DNA from: Acidipropionibacterium jensenii DSM 20535
Lineage (GTDB): Bacteria; Actinomycetota; Actinomycetes; Propionibacteriales; Propionibacteriaceae
Direction: 5' to 3'
DNA: 64,000 nucleotides
Assembly (NCBI RefSeq): GCF_000425285.1
Contig: NZ_AUDD01000005.1
Span: 123,960-187,959 of the forward strand
A program made the translations under genes and the position numbers. The notes beneath the pieces were generated by a model. It searched no databases, had not been told where the DNA came from, and saw only the letters and a list, made by a program, of their open reading frames with translations. Positions 27,748-35,655 of this stretch are shown piece after piece; within the stretch, counting starts at the first letter, position 1, and each line of letters opens with the position of its first letter.

Positions 27748-28319
27748 CTCTCGATCTCCTTCGCCGGGGTGGTGGTCGGCATCTCGAGGGTGCTGGGGGC
27801 GGCCAGCGCCCGCTGCTCCTTGACTCTCTCGACCTCGGCCATGTGGCCCAGCAGCGGCCAGTGCTGGATCTGCTCGCGCAGCTTGAAGACGGCGTCGATG
27901 AGCATGTCGGGGCTGGGCGGACAGCCGGGCAGGTAGATGTCGACCGGGATGATGTGGTCGCAGCCCTGGATGATCGCGTAGTTGTTGAAGATCCCTCCCG
28001 AGGAGGCGCACGCCCCCATCGAGATGACCCACTTGGGGTTGGGCATCTGGTCGTAGAGCTGGCGGACCACCGGGGCCATCTTCTGACTCACCCGGCCCGA
28101 GACGATCATCAGGTCCGCCTGGCGGGGGGAGGACCGGAACACCTCGTGGCCCCAGCGGGCGGCGTCGGCGCGCGGGCCGCCGTAGGAGATCATCTCGATG
28201 GCGCAGCAGGCCAGACCCATCGTCAGCGGCCAGAAGGAGGTCTTGCGCAACCACCCGACGACCGCCTCCATGGAGGTCATCACGATGCCGGCAGGGACAT
28301 CAGCGTCGAAATCGGCCAT
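27744..28319 (-). CDS. nuoB: NADH:menaquinone oxidoreductase subunit B
   Basis: 191 residues. N2 4Fe-4S ligands lie in GLACCAIEM near residue 37, [12 protein letters not shown] near 102 and [11 protein letters not shown] near 132. It is the last cluster before menaquinone. It lies 41 bases after nuoA. The C-terminal 35 residues are charged and variable. Confidence 0.96.
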   Translation of the reverse strand: MADFDADVPAGIVMTSMEAVVGWLRKTSFWPLTMGLACCAIEMISYGGPRADAARWGHEVFRSSPRQADLMIVSGRVSQKMAPVVRQLYDQMPNPKWVISMGACASSGGIFNNYAIIQGCDHIIPVDIYLPGCPPSPDMLIDAVFKLREQIQHWPLLGHMAEVERVKEQRALAAPSTLEMPTTTPAKEIER

Positions 28320-28360
28320 ATCTTCCTCTCAGTCCTTCAGCTTCTCGGACCCGGTCCGGT

Positions 28361-28729
28361 TCAGTCCCAGTCCAGACCGCGTCGGCGGTAGACGTAGATG
28401 TAGGACACGAACACGGTGACGATGAACAGCACCATCTCCACCACGGCGAAGGCTCCCAGGCTCAGGAACCGGTTGAAGGAGACCGCCCACGGGTAGAGGA
28501 AGACGATCTCGATGTCGAAGACGATGAACAGCATCGCGACGACGTAGTACTTCACGGGGAACCGGCCGCCGCCGACCGGCTGCGGGGTGGGCTCGATGCC
28601 GCACTCGTAGGTGACGTGCTTGGACGCGTTGTGACGGGTCGGGCTGAACACCTTGTTCAGGCCGATCATCACGCAGACGAACAGCGCCGCCAGCATCATC
28701 ATGCTGACCAGCGGGATGTAAGGGTTCAT
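28361..28729 (-). CDS. nuoA: NADH:menaquinone oxidoreductase subunit A
   Basis: 122 residues with three membrane helices. The loop with YECGIEPTPQPVGGGRFPVKYYVVAMLFIVFDIEIVFLYPW carries the conserved Cys/Glu and Asp/Glu residues of NuoA next to the quinone chamber. It is the first gene of the operon. A 7-bp hairpin sits 33 bases upstream, and a GGTGG stretch precedes the ATG. Confidence 0.95.
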   Translation of the reverse strand: MNPYIPLVSMMMLAALFVCVMIGLNKVFSPTRHNASKHVTYECGIEPTPQPVGGGRFPVKYYVVAMLFIVFDIEIVFLYPWAVSFNRFLSLGAFAVVEMVLFIVTVFVSYIYVYRRRGLDWD

Positions 28730-28761
28730 CGCCTACCACCTTCGACGTCGTTGTCCGTGGT

Positions 28762-28780
28762 GCCCGGCTGATCGCCGGGC
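28762..28780. terminator. Small hairpin between the MenJ-like gene and nuoA
   Basis: GCCCGGC and GCCGGGC around a TGATC loop. It could be a weak terminator of the reductase gene or part of the nuoA leader. The surrounding 159-base gap is rich in GGTGC repeats and shows no ORF. I did not find a clear nuo promoter in it. Confidence 0.4.
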
Positions 28781-28888
28781 CTTCCTGTTCTGCTCGGGCA
28801 CCTCATCCGGTGCGGTACCCATCTGCGGTTGTGTGGTACTTCTCAGTGCCGCTTCTCTGGTGCTCTTGTTCTCATGGTGCCGCGCCAC

Positions 28889-30217
28889 TCATGCGGGTGG
28901 CACGATTCTGGTGAGTGTGTTGATCACCCGGTCGGAGAGATCTCCGTCGCGGGAGTCGGTGAGGTTGGCCAGCAGCTTGTTGACCATCCTCATCAGGGAC
29001 TTGCGCGGCAGCCCGTAGGTGGTGCACAGCTTCATCACCCGGGGGTCGCCGATGAGCTTCACGAAGACGGTGCCGAGTCGGTAGTAGCCGCCGAGCCGGG
29101 CCTTGAGCTGAGTCTGGTAGCCCTCCAGGGCCTTCTCGGCCGAACGAGTCCCGACCCCGCGGTAGTGCGCCTCGGCGATCGAGTCGGCGGCCATCTCGCC
29201 GGCCTCCATAGCGTAGTCGATGCCCTCGCCGTTGAAGGGATTGACCATTCCGGCGGCGTCTCCCACCAGGAGCAGACCGCGATGGTAGGCGGGTTGGCGG
29301 TTGAAGGCCATCGGGAGGGCGGCGCCGCGGATCGGTCCCTCCTGGTTCTCGTCGGTGAATCCCCACTCCGGCGGGGTGTGGCTCAGCCAGCGCTTCATCA
29401 GCTGCCGGTAGTCGGTGTTGTGGAAGGCCTCCGAGGAGTCGAGCATGCCCAGGCCGACGTTGACGGTTCCGTCCCCCTCGGGGAAGGCCCAGCCGTATCC
29501 GGGCAGCAGCGCCGACTCGTGGGGACGGCCGTCCCACAGCTCCAGCCAGGAGCTCAGACAGTCGTCGTCGGACAGCGGGGAGCGGAAGTAGGCGCGCACC
29601 GCCACCCCCATCGGGCGGTCCTCCCGGCGGTGAATGCCCATCCGGGTGGCCAGCCGCGAGGAGACGCCGTCGCAGGCGACGACGACCGGGGCGCTGAAGA
29701 CGCGGCCGTCGCCGGTGCGCACCCCGATGATCCGGTCGGTGCGCTCGTCGATGACCGGTGCGCTGACATTGGCCCCGGTGACCAGTCGGACCCCTTGGGC
29801 GGCGGCGTGCTCGGCCAGCCGCTGGTCCAGCACGGACCGACGGCAGACCATCCCGAAGTCGGGGAAGTCGGCCAGTTGCGGCCAGGGCATCTCGAAGGGG
29901 GCGATCCGGCCGCCGTGGATGCGCAGCGCCCGGGTGTGCTTCCACCCAGCCCCCTCGGAGACATCGACGCCGAGACGGATGAGCTGCTTGACCGCGCGGG
30001 GGGTCAGTCCGTCCCCGCAGATCTTGTCGCGGGGGAAGGTGGCCTTCTCCAGGAGGGTGACGTGGAGGCCGCGGCGGGCGAGGTGGGCGGCGGTTGCCGA
30101 TCCGCCCGGGCCGGCCCCGACGACGATGGCATCGGACTCCAGTGAGGTGGCGTCGGGATCCTCGGGGCGTGCGGAATCGGTCCACGTCGTGGACTCGTCA
30201 CTCCCCTGGAATGTCAC
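28889..30217 (-). CDS. menJ: FAD-dependent geranylgeranyl-reductase family protein (MenJ-like)
   Basis: 442 residues from a GTG with AGGAGG 6 bases upstream. The dinucleotide-binding site VVGAGPGGSATAAHLARRG is near residue 31, followed by the family mark RDKICGDGLTPRAV, ACDGVSSRLA, and the FAD-binding LLVGDAAGMVNPFNGEGIDYAMEAG near 320. Members reduce isoprenoid double bonds; in mycobacteria MenJ partly saturates the menaquinone tail. Propionibacteria are known for tetrahydrogenated MK-9, so that role is likely here, helped by the neighbouring nuo and menF-like genes. Reduction of another prenyl lipid cannot be excluded. Confidence 0.8.
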   Translation of the reverse strand: MTFQGSDESTTWTDSARPEDPDATSLESDAIVVGAGPGGSATAAHLARRGLHVTLLEKATFPRDKICGDGLTPRAVKQLIRLGVDVSEGAGWKHTRALRIHGGRIAPFEMPWPQLADFPDFGMVCRRSVLDQRLAEHAAAQGVRLVTGANVSAPVIDERTDRIIGVRTGDGRVFSAPVVVACDGVSSRLATRMGIHRREDRPMGVAVRAYFRSPLSDDDCLSSWLELWDGRPHESALLPGYGWAFPEGDGTVNVGLGMLDSSEAFHNTDYRQLMKRWLSHTPPEWGFTDENQEGPIRGAALPMAFNRQPAYHRGLLLVGDAAGMVNPFNGEGIDYAMEAGEMAADSIAEAHYRGVGTRSAEKALEGYQTQLKARLGGYYRLGTVFVKLIGDPRVMKLCTTYGLPRKSLMRMVNKLLANLTDSRDGDLSDRVINTLTRIVPPA

Positions 30218-30298
30218 CTGTCGCCTCCTCATTGAACCGCGGTACAGAGTCTAAGACCCTCGAGGCGTCCCGTCACATCCGGCCCTACCATTTCCGAC

Positions 30299-30315
30299 AA
30301 GGGGAGATACCCCTT
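30299..30315. repeat. 6-bp inverted repeat, possible operator or leader hairpin
   Basis: AAGGGG and CCCCTT around AGATA, 82 bases before the GTG of the MenJ-like gene on the minus strand. It may act on DNA or as a hairpin in that transcript. Confidence 0.35.
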
Positions 30316-30328
30316 CAGGTGCCACTAT

Positions 30329-30353
30329 TTTAGCGAGCTTTCCCTTCGCTAAA
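30329..30353. promoter_or_regulatory. Candidate operator: perfect 8-bp inverted repeat
   Basis: TTTAGCGA and TCGCTAAA are separated by 9 bases. Such an AT-rich symmetric site stands out in this GC-rich DNA, and its place between two divergent quinone-related genes suggests a shared repressor or activator site. The binding protein is unknown. Confidence 0.45.
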
Positions 30354-30517
30354 TGCTGCTGGAGGTGTCTGCCCCGAGGCACCACGGATCTGTCGCGTGA
30401 GACTCATGACCTGTGACATGACCGATGACATGCACCAGTCACGTCGGGTGCGTCGGCACCCCTGTCCTGTGCTGATCTCGCTTGAAAGTATGTGCAGCCA
30501 ACCGGGCGTTCGACCGG

Positions 30518-30523
30518 TATTGT
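30518..30523 (+). promoter_or_regulatory. Candidate -10 element, leaderless start of the MenF-like gene
   Basis: TATTGT ends 7 bases before the GTG at 30531. No Shine-Dalgarno sequence is present, which fits a leaderless message. Confidence 0.4.
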
Positions 30524-30530
30524 GCCCAGT

Positions 30531-31766
30531 GTGATCGTGAACCCGGGTTCCAGTCGACTGCGAGCCCGCACCGTTGCCATTCCCGACCCCGGATCGCTGC
30601 AGAAGTACCTTACCGCGCGGTCGAGCATGTGCCTGCTCCACGGCTACGAGGAGATCATCGGTCTGGGTGAGATCGCCCGCTTCGAGACGGACTCCCCCGG
30701 GGCCGCCGATGTCTGGTGGGAGGAGTTCTGCGCCGACATCGAGAACGAGACGGAGATGCCCGGGGTGCGAGGCACCGGCCCGCTGGCCTTCGGATCGTTC
30801 ACCTTCGACGGCGACCGCTCGACCTCGCCCTCGGTGATGATCGTTCCCGAGACCGTGATCGGCCGCAGAGCCGGCTACTCCTGGCTCACCCAGGTCTCCT
30901 TCGACTCGGTGCACGCCGATCCGCCACGCATTCAGGCGCCACCTCGCCAACCCACCGGTCTGGAGCTGTCGGACGGTGTGGTGACCGAGCAGGGCTGGGC
31001 GGAGCGCGCCGGCCAGGTGCGCGAGATTCTCGGTGACGACGTGCAGCGGGTCCTGTTGATGCGCGACCTGATGGCTCGCGCCGACGATCCGATCGACCCG
31101 CGCTGGATCGTCCAGAGGTGCTCCGACCTGCTGCCGGACTCCTGGACCTATCTGGTGCAGGGTGCGGTCGGGACGACGTCCACCCTCCTCCTCCGCCAGA
31201 TCGACGGGCTGATCACCACCCGGACGCTGTCCCACGGGCAGAGCGCCGTCTCGGGCTCCGACCCCAGACTGCTGGAGGCGCTCAGTGGCACCGGGCCCTT
31301 CGCCGAGGAGCACGGCAGTGCGGTGAGATGGTCCGAGGAGATGCTCCGGCCCTTCTGCCGCTCCATTCAGCACTCCCCCTTCCCCGGACTCATCCCCGAG
31401 GCCTCCGATCGCATGCTGGTGACCGACGTCACCGGAGCCCCACTGCCCGAGACCCGGTCCCTGACCGCAGTCGGGGCGATGCACCCGGCACCATTCGTGA
31501 GCGGCCTGCCGCCGTGGAAGGCCCTCGAGATGCTCGCCGAGGTCGAGGGTGTGGACCGCGGCCGGATCACCGGTCCGGTCGGATGGATCGACTCGCAGGG
31601 GGACGGCGAGTGGGTCGTCGACTGGCGCGGCGCCCAGGTCGACGCCACCGACCCCAACCTGCTCCATGTCTTCATCGGCCAGCCGGTCGGACACGACGAT
31701 GACGTCTCCCTGCTGGCCACCGCTCTGCGGAAGCGAATCAGCGCCACCTTCGCGCTCATGAGGTGA
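30531..31766 (+). CDS. Isochorismate synthase-like protein with an altered catalytic core
   Basis: 411 residues. The C-terminal third clearly belongs to the chorismate-binding family: MHPAPFVSGLPPWKAL, EVEGVDRGRITGPVGWIDSQGDGEWVVDWRGAQV. The family would make isochorismate for menaquinone. However, the usual KVVLAR strand reads QRVLLMR, the ATPE-type strand reads GTTSTLLLR without the Glu, and the GT-x-x-RG turn is replaced by SHGQSAVSG. EEH in FAEEHGS does keep the Glu-His pair. It may be a divergent but active MenF of this lineage or a non-catalytic relative. It is divergent from the MenJ-like gene and stands 89 bases before the ArsR gene. Start choice rests on the leaderless promoter. Confidence 0.65.
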   Translation: MIVNPGSSRLRARTVAIPDPGSLQKYLTARSSMCLLHGYEEIIGLGEIARFETDSPGAADVWWEEFCADIENETEMPGVRGTGPLAFGSFTFDGDRSTSPSVMIVPETVIGRRAGYSWLTQVSFDSVHADPPRIQAPPRQPTGLELSDGVVTEQGWAERAGQVREILGDDVQRVLLMRDLMARADDPIDPRWIVQRCSDLLPDSWTYLVQGAVGTTSTLLLRQIDGLITTRTLSHGQSAVSGSDPRLLEALSGTGPFAEEHGSAVRWSEEMLRPFCRSIQHSPFPGLIPEASDRMLVTDVTGAPLPETRSLTAVGAMHPAPFVSGLPPWKALEMLAEVEGVDRGRITGPVGWIDSQGDGEWVVDWRGAQVDATDPNLLHVFIGQPVGHDDDVSLLATALRKRISATFALMR

Positions 31767-31830
31767 GCCGGGCGCGGGCCCGGTCGATCGCAACCCCCCT
31801 CTCGGTCGCAACTCTGCACAACCCAACAGA

Positions 31831-31852
31831 TGCACCTATTGAAATAGTTGCA
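31831..31852. promoter_or_regulatory. Candidate metal-regulator operator overlapping the arsR promoter
   Basis: A 22-base near-palindrome: outer TGCA on both sides, one spacer base, then CTATT and AATAG around a central GA; 18 of 22 positions are symmetric. AATAGT at 31843-31848 can serve as -10, 7 bases before the ATG at 31856. Binding would therefore block transcription, as for ArsR/SmtB autoregulation. Confidence 0.5.
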
Positions 31853-31855
31853 TAC

Positions 31856-32359
31856 ATGATCCATGATGGATCCATGCGAAGCGAGCAGCACGAGATCGAC
31901 GAGGCGGTGCGCCTGTTCAGGGCGCTCGGGAATGCCTCCCGGATCCGGCTGCTCCTGGCACTGATGGAGCAGCCTCAGTCGGTCTCCGACCTGGCCGTGA
32001 CGGTGGGCCTGACCCAACCCCTGACGTCGCAGTATCTGCGCGTCCTGGCAGATCGCGGTCTGGTCTCATCGACACGACAGGGTCGAGCGGTGATCTACCA
32101 GGTGGCCGACCGCCACGTGGTGCACGTCCTGGAGGACGCGCTGACACATGTCTCCGAAACTGCTCCTGACATCACCACCCACGACACGAAGAAAGAAGAC
32201 ACCATGGCAACCATCGAAGCCCATGCCGAGCACACCCTGGCCGAGCACACCCACGGCCCGAACTGCGGTCACAAGGCCGTCCAGCACGGCGACCACACCG
32301 ACTACCTGCACGACGGCCACCTGCACGCCCTGCACGGCGACCACTACGACGAGCACTGA
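31856..32359 (+). CDS. ArsR/SmtB-family zinc-type repressor fused to a His-rich small protein
   Basis: 167 residues. Residues 12-100 form a winged helix (LFRALGNASRIRLLLALMEQ, LTQPLTSQYLRVLADRGLV). The last helix carries Asp85-x-His87, then ten residues, then His98-x-x-Glu101, which is the alpha-5 metal site of zinc sensors such as SmtB and CzrA. From residue 117 a His-rich segment follows (13 His in 51 residues, with GPNCGH and HGDHTDYLHDGHLHALHGDHYDEH elements). It resembles small free-standing actinobacterial proteins often found beside metal regulators. Here there is no stop between them. The start was chosen from the -10/ATG spacing; no transport gene is directly downstream. Confidence 0.82.
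   Translation: MIHDGSMRSEQHEIDEAVRLFRALGNASRIRLLLALMEQPQSVSDLAVTVGLTQPLTSQYLRVLADRGLVSSTRQGRAVIYQVADRHVVHVLEDALTHVSETAPDITTHDTKKEDTMATIEAHAEHTLAEHTHGPNCGHKAVQHGDHTDYLHDGHLHALHGDHYDEH
32204..32359 (+). CDS. Possible internally initiated His-rich metal-binding protein (51 aa)
   Basis: The ATG at 32204 lies within the arsR fusion frame and is preceded by GAAGAAAGAAG, a plausible ribosome-binding site 4-10 bases upstream. The product would be the free His-rich protein known as a separate gene in relatives. The sequence thus could give both a fused and a free form. Confidence 0.4.
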   Translation: MATIEAHAEHTLAEHTHGPNCGHKAVQHGDHTDYLHDGHLHALHGDHYDEH

Positions 32360-32416
32360 GACGAGCACTGAGACGTCCGTCGTTCCGAACGGCCGCTGAC
32401 CTCCTCATAGACCGAT

Positions 32417-32468
32417 CGGATGCAGGTGGGGCCCGTGGCGAACACGCCACGGGCCCCAGCTGCATCCG
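32417..32468. terminator. Long bidirectional hairpin between convergent genes
   Basis: 24-base arms (32417-32440 and 32445-32468) with one mismatch around an AACA loop. It lies 57 bases after the arsR fusion stop and 18 bases past the end of the membrane gene on the other strand. It can stop transcription from both sides. Confidence 0.8.
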
Positions 32469-32486
32469 GTCGATGTCGCCGGCAGG

Positions 32487-34226
32487 CTACCTCCGGCGGG
32501 TGACGACCTTCTTGTCGGCGGGCTTGCCGTGCCTGCTCTCCTCGAGCTCACGGCGGGCGTCCTTCTGCATCTGCTGCATCTCCTGCTGGTCGATCCCACC
32601 CATCCGCAGAATCGCGTAGGCGATCACAGCGGCCACGATCGAGAACCAGGGGGACAGCCCCAGGACGATCCAGATAGTGATGAGGGCGACCATGTCCAGG
32701 CCCCGCACCAGGTTGAACATCAGGCCAGGCGGCATGGCACCCATCTGGGTGGCCACCATCGGCGCCGAGTAGTCGGCGGACTTCGCCGACACCCACCTGA
32801 TCGCTCCGATGTACCCGGCTGCAGCGGTGATGAGGGCCAGCATCACGGCCTGCACCCAAGGGGTGTGGCTCGCCGAGCCGACACCGTGGAAGGCAGGAAC
32901 CACCGCGATCGCCCAGATCCCGGCGAGCACGCCAGGCACCACCGACGCGGCGGTGCGCACCTGACTGGTGCTGAACGGCAGGCAGCGCATCAGCCCCTTG
33001 GTGCGCGAGAGCACCCGCAGGCTGGTGAAGAAGGGCACCAGGGCCGCCACCAGCACCAGGGCCGAGATCGTCGAGGAGAACCGGCCCATACCGAGGGCCT
33101 CCACGGCATAGGGCACCACCGCGGTGACCGCCAGGGTGATCAGCGGCTTGGGGAATCTGATCAGCCGCTGGACGTCTCGCCAGATCAGCGTCTGCAGGCC
33201 CAGTCCGCGCCCGCGGGTGGGGTGCACCTGGCCGCGCTCAACGGCGTCGCGCTCCTGGAGGATGTCGCGCATCAGGGCGAAGTCGAGGGCGAAGGCGGCG
33301 CCCTGCATACCGGCCGCCAGCGACCCGCCCGACATCAGTCGGGCACGTCTGATCCGGTTGAGACGCATCCTCGCCAGGACCGCCGAGACCACCAGCAGCA
33401 GCACGCCGCCGGCCGCCACCGACCAGGCCGAGGCCACCGCCACCGAGGTGGTGATGTCCAGATGGAACCACCCGGTCGCAGAACCCACCACGGCCAGCAG
33501 GGCGCCCAACCCGGCCAGTCCTGCGATTCCGCCGACCAGTTTGACCGTCCAGACCCGCTCCACCCCCTGCTGGGCGGCGGCGAAGGCCACCACCCCGGCG
33601 GCGGCCAGCCCGGTGGCCGCGGTCCATGCCACGATCGCCAGCCCCGCCGACCCGGTCAGCGCAGAGACCAGGGCACCGATTGCGGCGCCACCGAGGAACC
33701 CGGCACCCACCGCGACCCACAGCCTCTTGACCAGGATGCGCGACCGGCGGATGGGGGCGTCCAGCAGCCAGAATCCCTCCGCGGCCGAGGCGAGCACCGG
33801 CCCGAAGATCCGCGCCGCGGCCACCGCGAAGGCCAGCACCCCGGCCAGGGCCGCCCACGGCAGCAGTTCCCGGGCGGTGCGGCAGCCCGCCGCCGAACAG
33901 GTCGACGCCTGCCCCTGGGCCTGGATGATGAGGCTGACCAGCATTGCCACGATCACCAGCAGGGAGAAGATCATCACATAGGCGTCGCTCAGCGCCTGCC
34001 AGATGTTCCTGGTGGTGCGGCCCTTGCGCCAGTCCCCCATCAGCAGCTGAAGCTGCTTCTCGTCGACCTCACCGGCCCAGAAGTCCTCGGGCCTCTCGTC
34101 GATCACCAGTTCCGGGTCGGGCACGTCGGCGGGCTCGGGGGCCTTCGGAGTGGCCTGCGCGGCCGCCTCGGGCTGGTTCTGTCGTCGATTCTGGTTCTTG
34201 AACTTCCGGTTCCTGCCACGGCTCAT
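32487..34226 (-). CDS. Large polytopic membrane protein, probable ABC permease (DUF6297-like)
   Basis: 579 residues. A charged, Gln/Pro/Ala-rich N-terminus of about 90 residues precedes roughly 12 hydrophobic helices in two halves, split by a cytoplasmic stretch around residues 290-345 (RMRLNRIRRARLMSGG to RGLGLQTLIWRDVQRLIRFPK). The charged C-terminus ends in KKVVTRRR. I recognise no motif with known chemistry; general architecture and overlap (ATGA) with the ATPase gene upstream point to the membrane part of an ABC system. DUF6297 assignment is from memory of architecture. Substrate unknown. Confidence 0.6.
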   Translation of the reverse strand: MSRGRNRKFKNQNRRQNQPEAAAQATPKAPEPADVPDPELVIDERPEDFWAGEVDEKQLQLLMGDWRKGRTTRNIWQALSDAYVMIFSLLVIVAMLVSLIIQAQGQASTCSAAGCRTARELLPWAALAGVLAFAVAAARIFGPVLASAAEGFWLLDAPIRRSRILVKRLWVAVGAGFLGGAAIGALVSALTGSAGLAIVAWTAATGLAAAGVVAFAAAQQGVERVWTVKLVGGIAGLAGLGALLAVVGSATGWFHLDITTSVAVASAWSVAAGGVLLLVVSAVLARMRLNRIRRARLMSGGSLAAGMQGAAFALDFALMRDILQERDAVERGQVHPTRGRGLGLQTLIWRDVQRLIRFPKPLITLAVTAVVPYAVEALGMGRFSSTISALVLVAALVPFFTSLRVLSRTKGLMRCLPFSTSQVRTAASVVPGVLAGIWAIAVVPAFHGVGSASHTPWVQAVMLALITAAAGYIGAIRWVSAKSADYSAPMVATQMGAMPPGLMFNLVRGLDMVALITIWIVLGLSPWFSIVAAVIAYAILRMGGIDQQEMQQMQKDARRELEESRHGKPADKKVVTRRR

Positions 34227-34867
34227 CCGCGCTGCCCTCCCAGGGCGACCGTCCGCGCGCCGAGCGCCTCCAGCAGGGAGGGCTCGTGGGAGGCCATCAG
34301 GATCGCCAGATCGTGCTTCATCTCCTCGCTCAACCGCTTTCCGAGCCAGGCGATGCCCTCGACGTCCAACCTGGCCTCGGGCTCGTCGAGGACGAGCAGC
34401 TTGCGGGGCCGCACCAGGGCAGTGGCCAGGGCAAGCCGTCGACGCTGACCGGTGGACAGGGTGCCGGGCAGCTGACCCGACTGGGGCACCAGCTGAACCT
34501 CCTCCAGCACCTCGTCGACCAGCGAGTCGGCCTCGGCCAAGCCGTGGGCGCGAGCCAGCAGGTCGAGGTGCTCGACCACCGAGAGGTCGGGGAAGAAGTC
34601 CAGGTCGTCGATGACGGTGGCCACATTGCGGCGGAACTCGGGCCGGGTCTCGCTGACCGGCTGACCGAGTACCTCGACGGTGCCCGAGGTGGGCCGGTCG
34701 GCGCCCACCACGCACCTCAGCACGGTGGACTTGCCCGCTCCGTTGCGCCCGGTCAGAGCCACGGCCTCACCCGCGTGAACGGTGAAGGAGAGATTGTTGA
34801 TGACGGTGTGGTCGCCGTAGGACTTGGTGAGGTCCTTGACGACCAGGACGGGAGAGCGAGAAGCCAT
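34223..34867 (-). CDS. ABC transporter ATP-binding protein
   Basis: 214 residues. Walker A GRNGAGKST is near residue 38, the signature is variant (LSTGQRRRLALATAL near 132), Walker B is KLLVLDEPEA near 155, and the switch His is in MASHEPSLLEA. It belongs to the single-domain importer/exporter class related to multidrug ATPases. It is co-transcribed with the large membrane gene that overlaps its stop, and divergent from menG, 89 bases away. The ATG at 34867 aligns with the usual start of the fold; no strong ribosome-binding site is visible. Confidence 0.88.
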   Translation of the reverse strand: MASRSPVLVVKDLTKSYGDHTVINNLSFTVHAGEAVALTGRNGAGKSTVLRCVVGADRPTSGTVEVLGQPVSETRPEFRRNVATVIDDLDFFPDLSVVEHLDLLARAHGLAEADSLVDEVLEEVQLVPQSGQLPGTLSTGQRRRLALATALVRPRKLLVLDEPEARLDVEGIAWLGKRLSEEMKHDLAILMASHEPSLLEALGARTVALGGQRG

Positions 34868-34956
34868 GATCTGTATTCTCTCGCACCGGCCCAGGGCCCC
34901 CAAACCAGCCTTGCCCGAGCCCCGATCCGTTGACCTGCTGTGGGAGACTGGGCGCC

Positions 34957-35655
34957 GTGTTGACGACCAGGGCCACTCTTGACAAGCACCACAGCGACGT
35001 CGCCTCGATGTTCGACGGGGTGGCGCAGCGCTACGACCTGATGAACTCCATCATGACGATGGGAGCGGTGGACCACTGGCGCGAACTGGTCGTCGAGGCC
35101 GTCGAACCGCAACCCGGCCAGACCATCCTCGATCTGGCGGCCGGCACCGGGACCTCCTCGGCCACCTTCGCCGCCCACGGTGCGCAGGTCTACCCCACCG
35201 ACATCTCGATGGGGATGCTGCAGGTCGGCCACCAGCGTCAACCCGATCTGCACTTCGTGGGCGGGGACGCCACCCGGCTGCCCTATGCCGACGACGTCTT
35301 CGACGCCGTCACCATCTCCTACGGACTGCGCAATGTCGAGGACACCTCCGCGGCCCTGTCCGAGATGCTGCGGGTCACCCGTCCCGGCGGACGGATCGTG
35401 GTCTGCGAGTTCTCCACCCCCACCTGGGCGCCCTTCCGGCACCTCTACCGCGACTACCTGCTCAGTGCCATCCCCGCGATGGCCCGGCTGGCGAGCAGCA
35501 ACCAGGACGCCTACGACTACCTCGCCGAGTCGATCCTGGCCTGGCCCGACCAGGCCGCCCTGGCCGATCTGATGGCCCGGGCCGGCTGGCAGGCGGTCGC
35601 CTGGCGCAACATCTGCGGCGGTGTGGTGTCCCTCCACCGGGCGTGGAAGGCATGA
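34957..35655 (+). CDS. menG: Demethylmenaquinone methyltransferase
   Basis: 232 residues. UbiE/MenG marks: [22 protein letters not shown] near the start, the S-adenosylmethionine loop [10 protein letters not shown] near 58, [26 protein letters not shown] near 105-130 and [20 protein letters not shown]. It methylates demethylmenaquinone, the last common step of menaquinone synthesis. Start is a GTG; GAGACT ends 7 bases before it, so the message may be leaderless. The stop overlaps the downstream nuclease gene by ATGA. Confidence 0.93.
   Translation: MLTTRATLDKHHSDVASMFDGVAQRYDLMNSIMTMGAVDHWRELVVEAVEPQPGQTILDLAAGTGTSSATFAAHGAQVYPTDISMGMLQVGHQRQPDLHFVGGDATRLPYADDVFDAVTISYGLRNVEDTSAALSEMLRVTRPGGRIVVCEFSTPTWAPFRHLYRDYLLSAIPAMARLASSNQDAYDYLAESILAWPDQAALADLMARAGWQAVAWRNICGGVVSLHRAWKA

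Larger units (their letters stand above)
30218..30530. other. Divergent intergenic region between the MenJ-like and MenF-like genes
   Basis: 313 bases with no credible ORF on either strand. It holds two perfect inverted repeats (listed separately) and the probable start regions of both flanking genes. Composition is less GC-rich than the coding DNA around it, especially at 30320-30360. Confidence 0.6.

Noticed and set aside
30299..30353. Rex or Fnr binding site
   Set aside because: Neither palindrome matches TTGTGAA-type or TTGAT-type half-sites.
31763..31855. Upstream start of the ArsR fusion
   Set aside because: It would cover the palindromic operator and the -10 hexamer, and the added residues do not belong to the ArsR fold.
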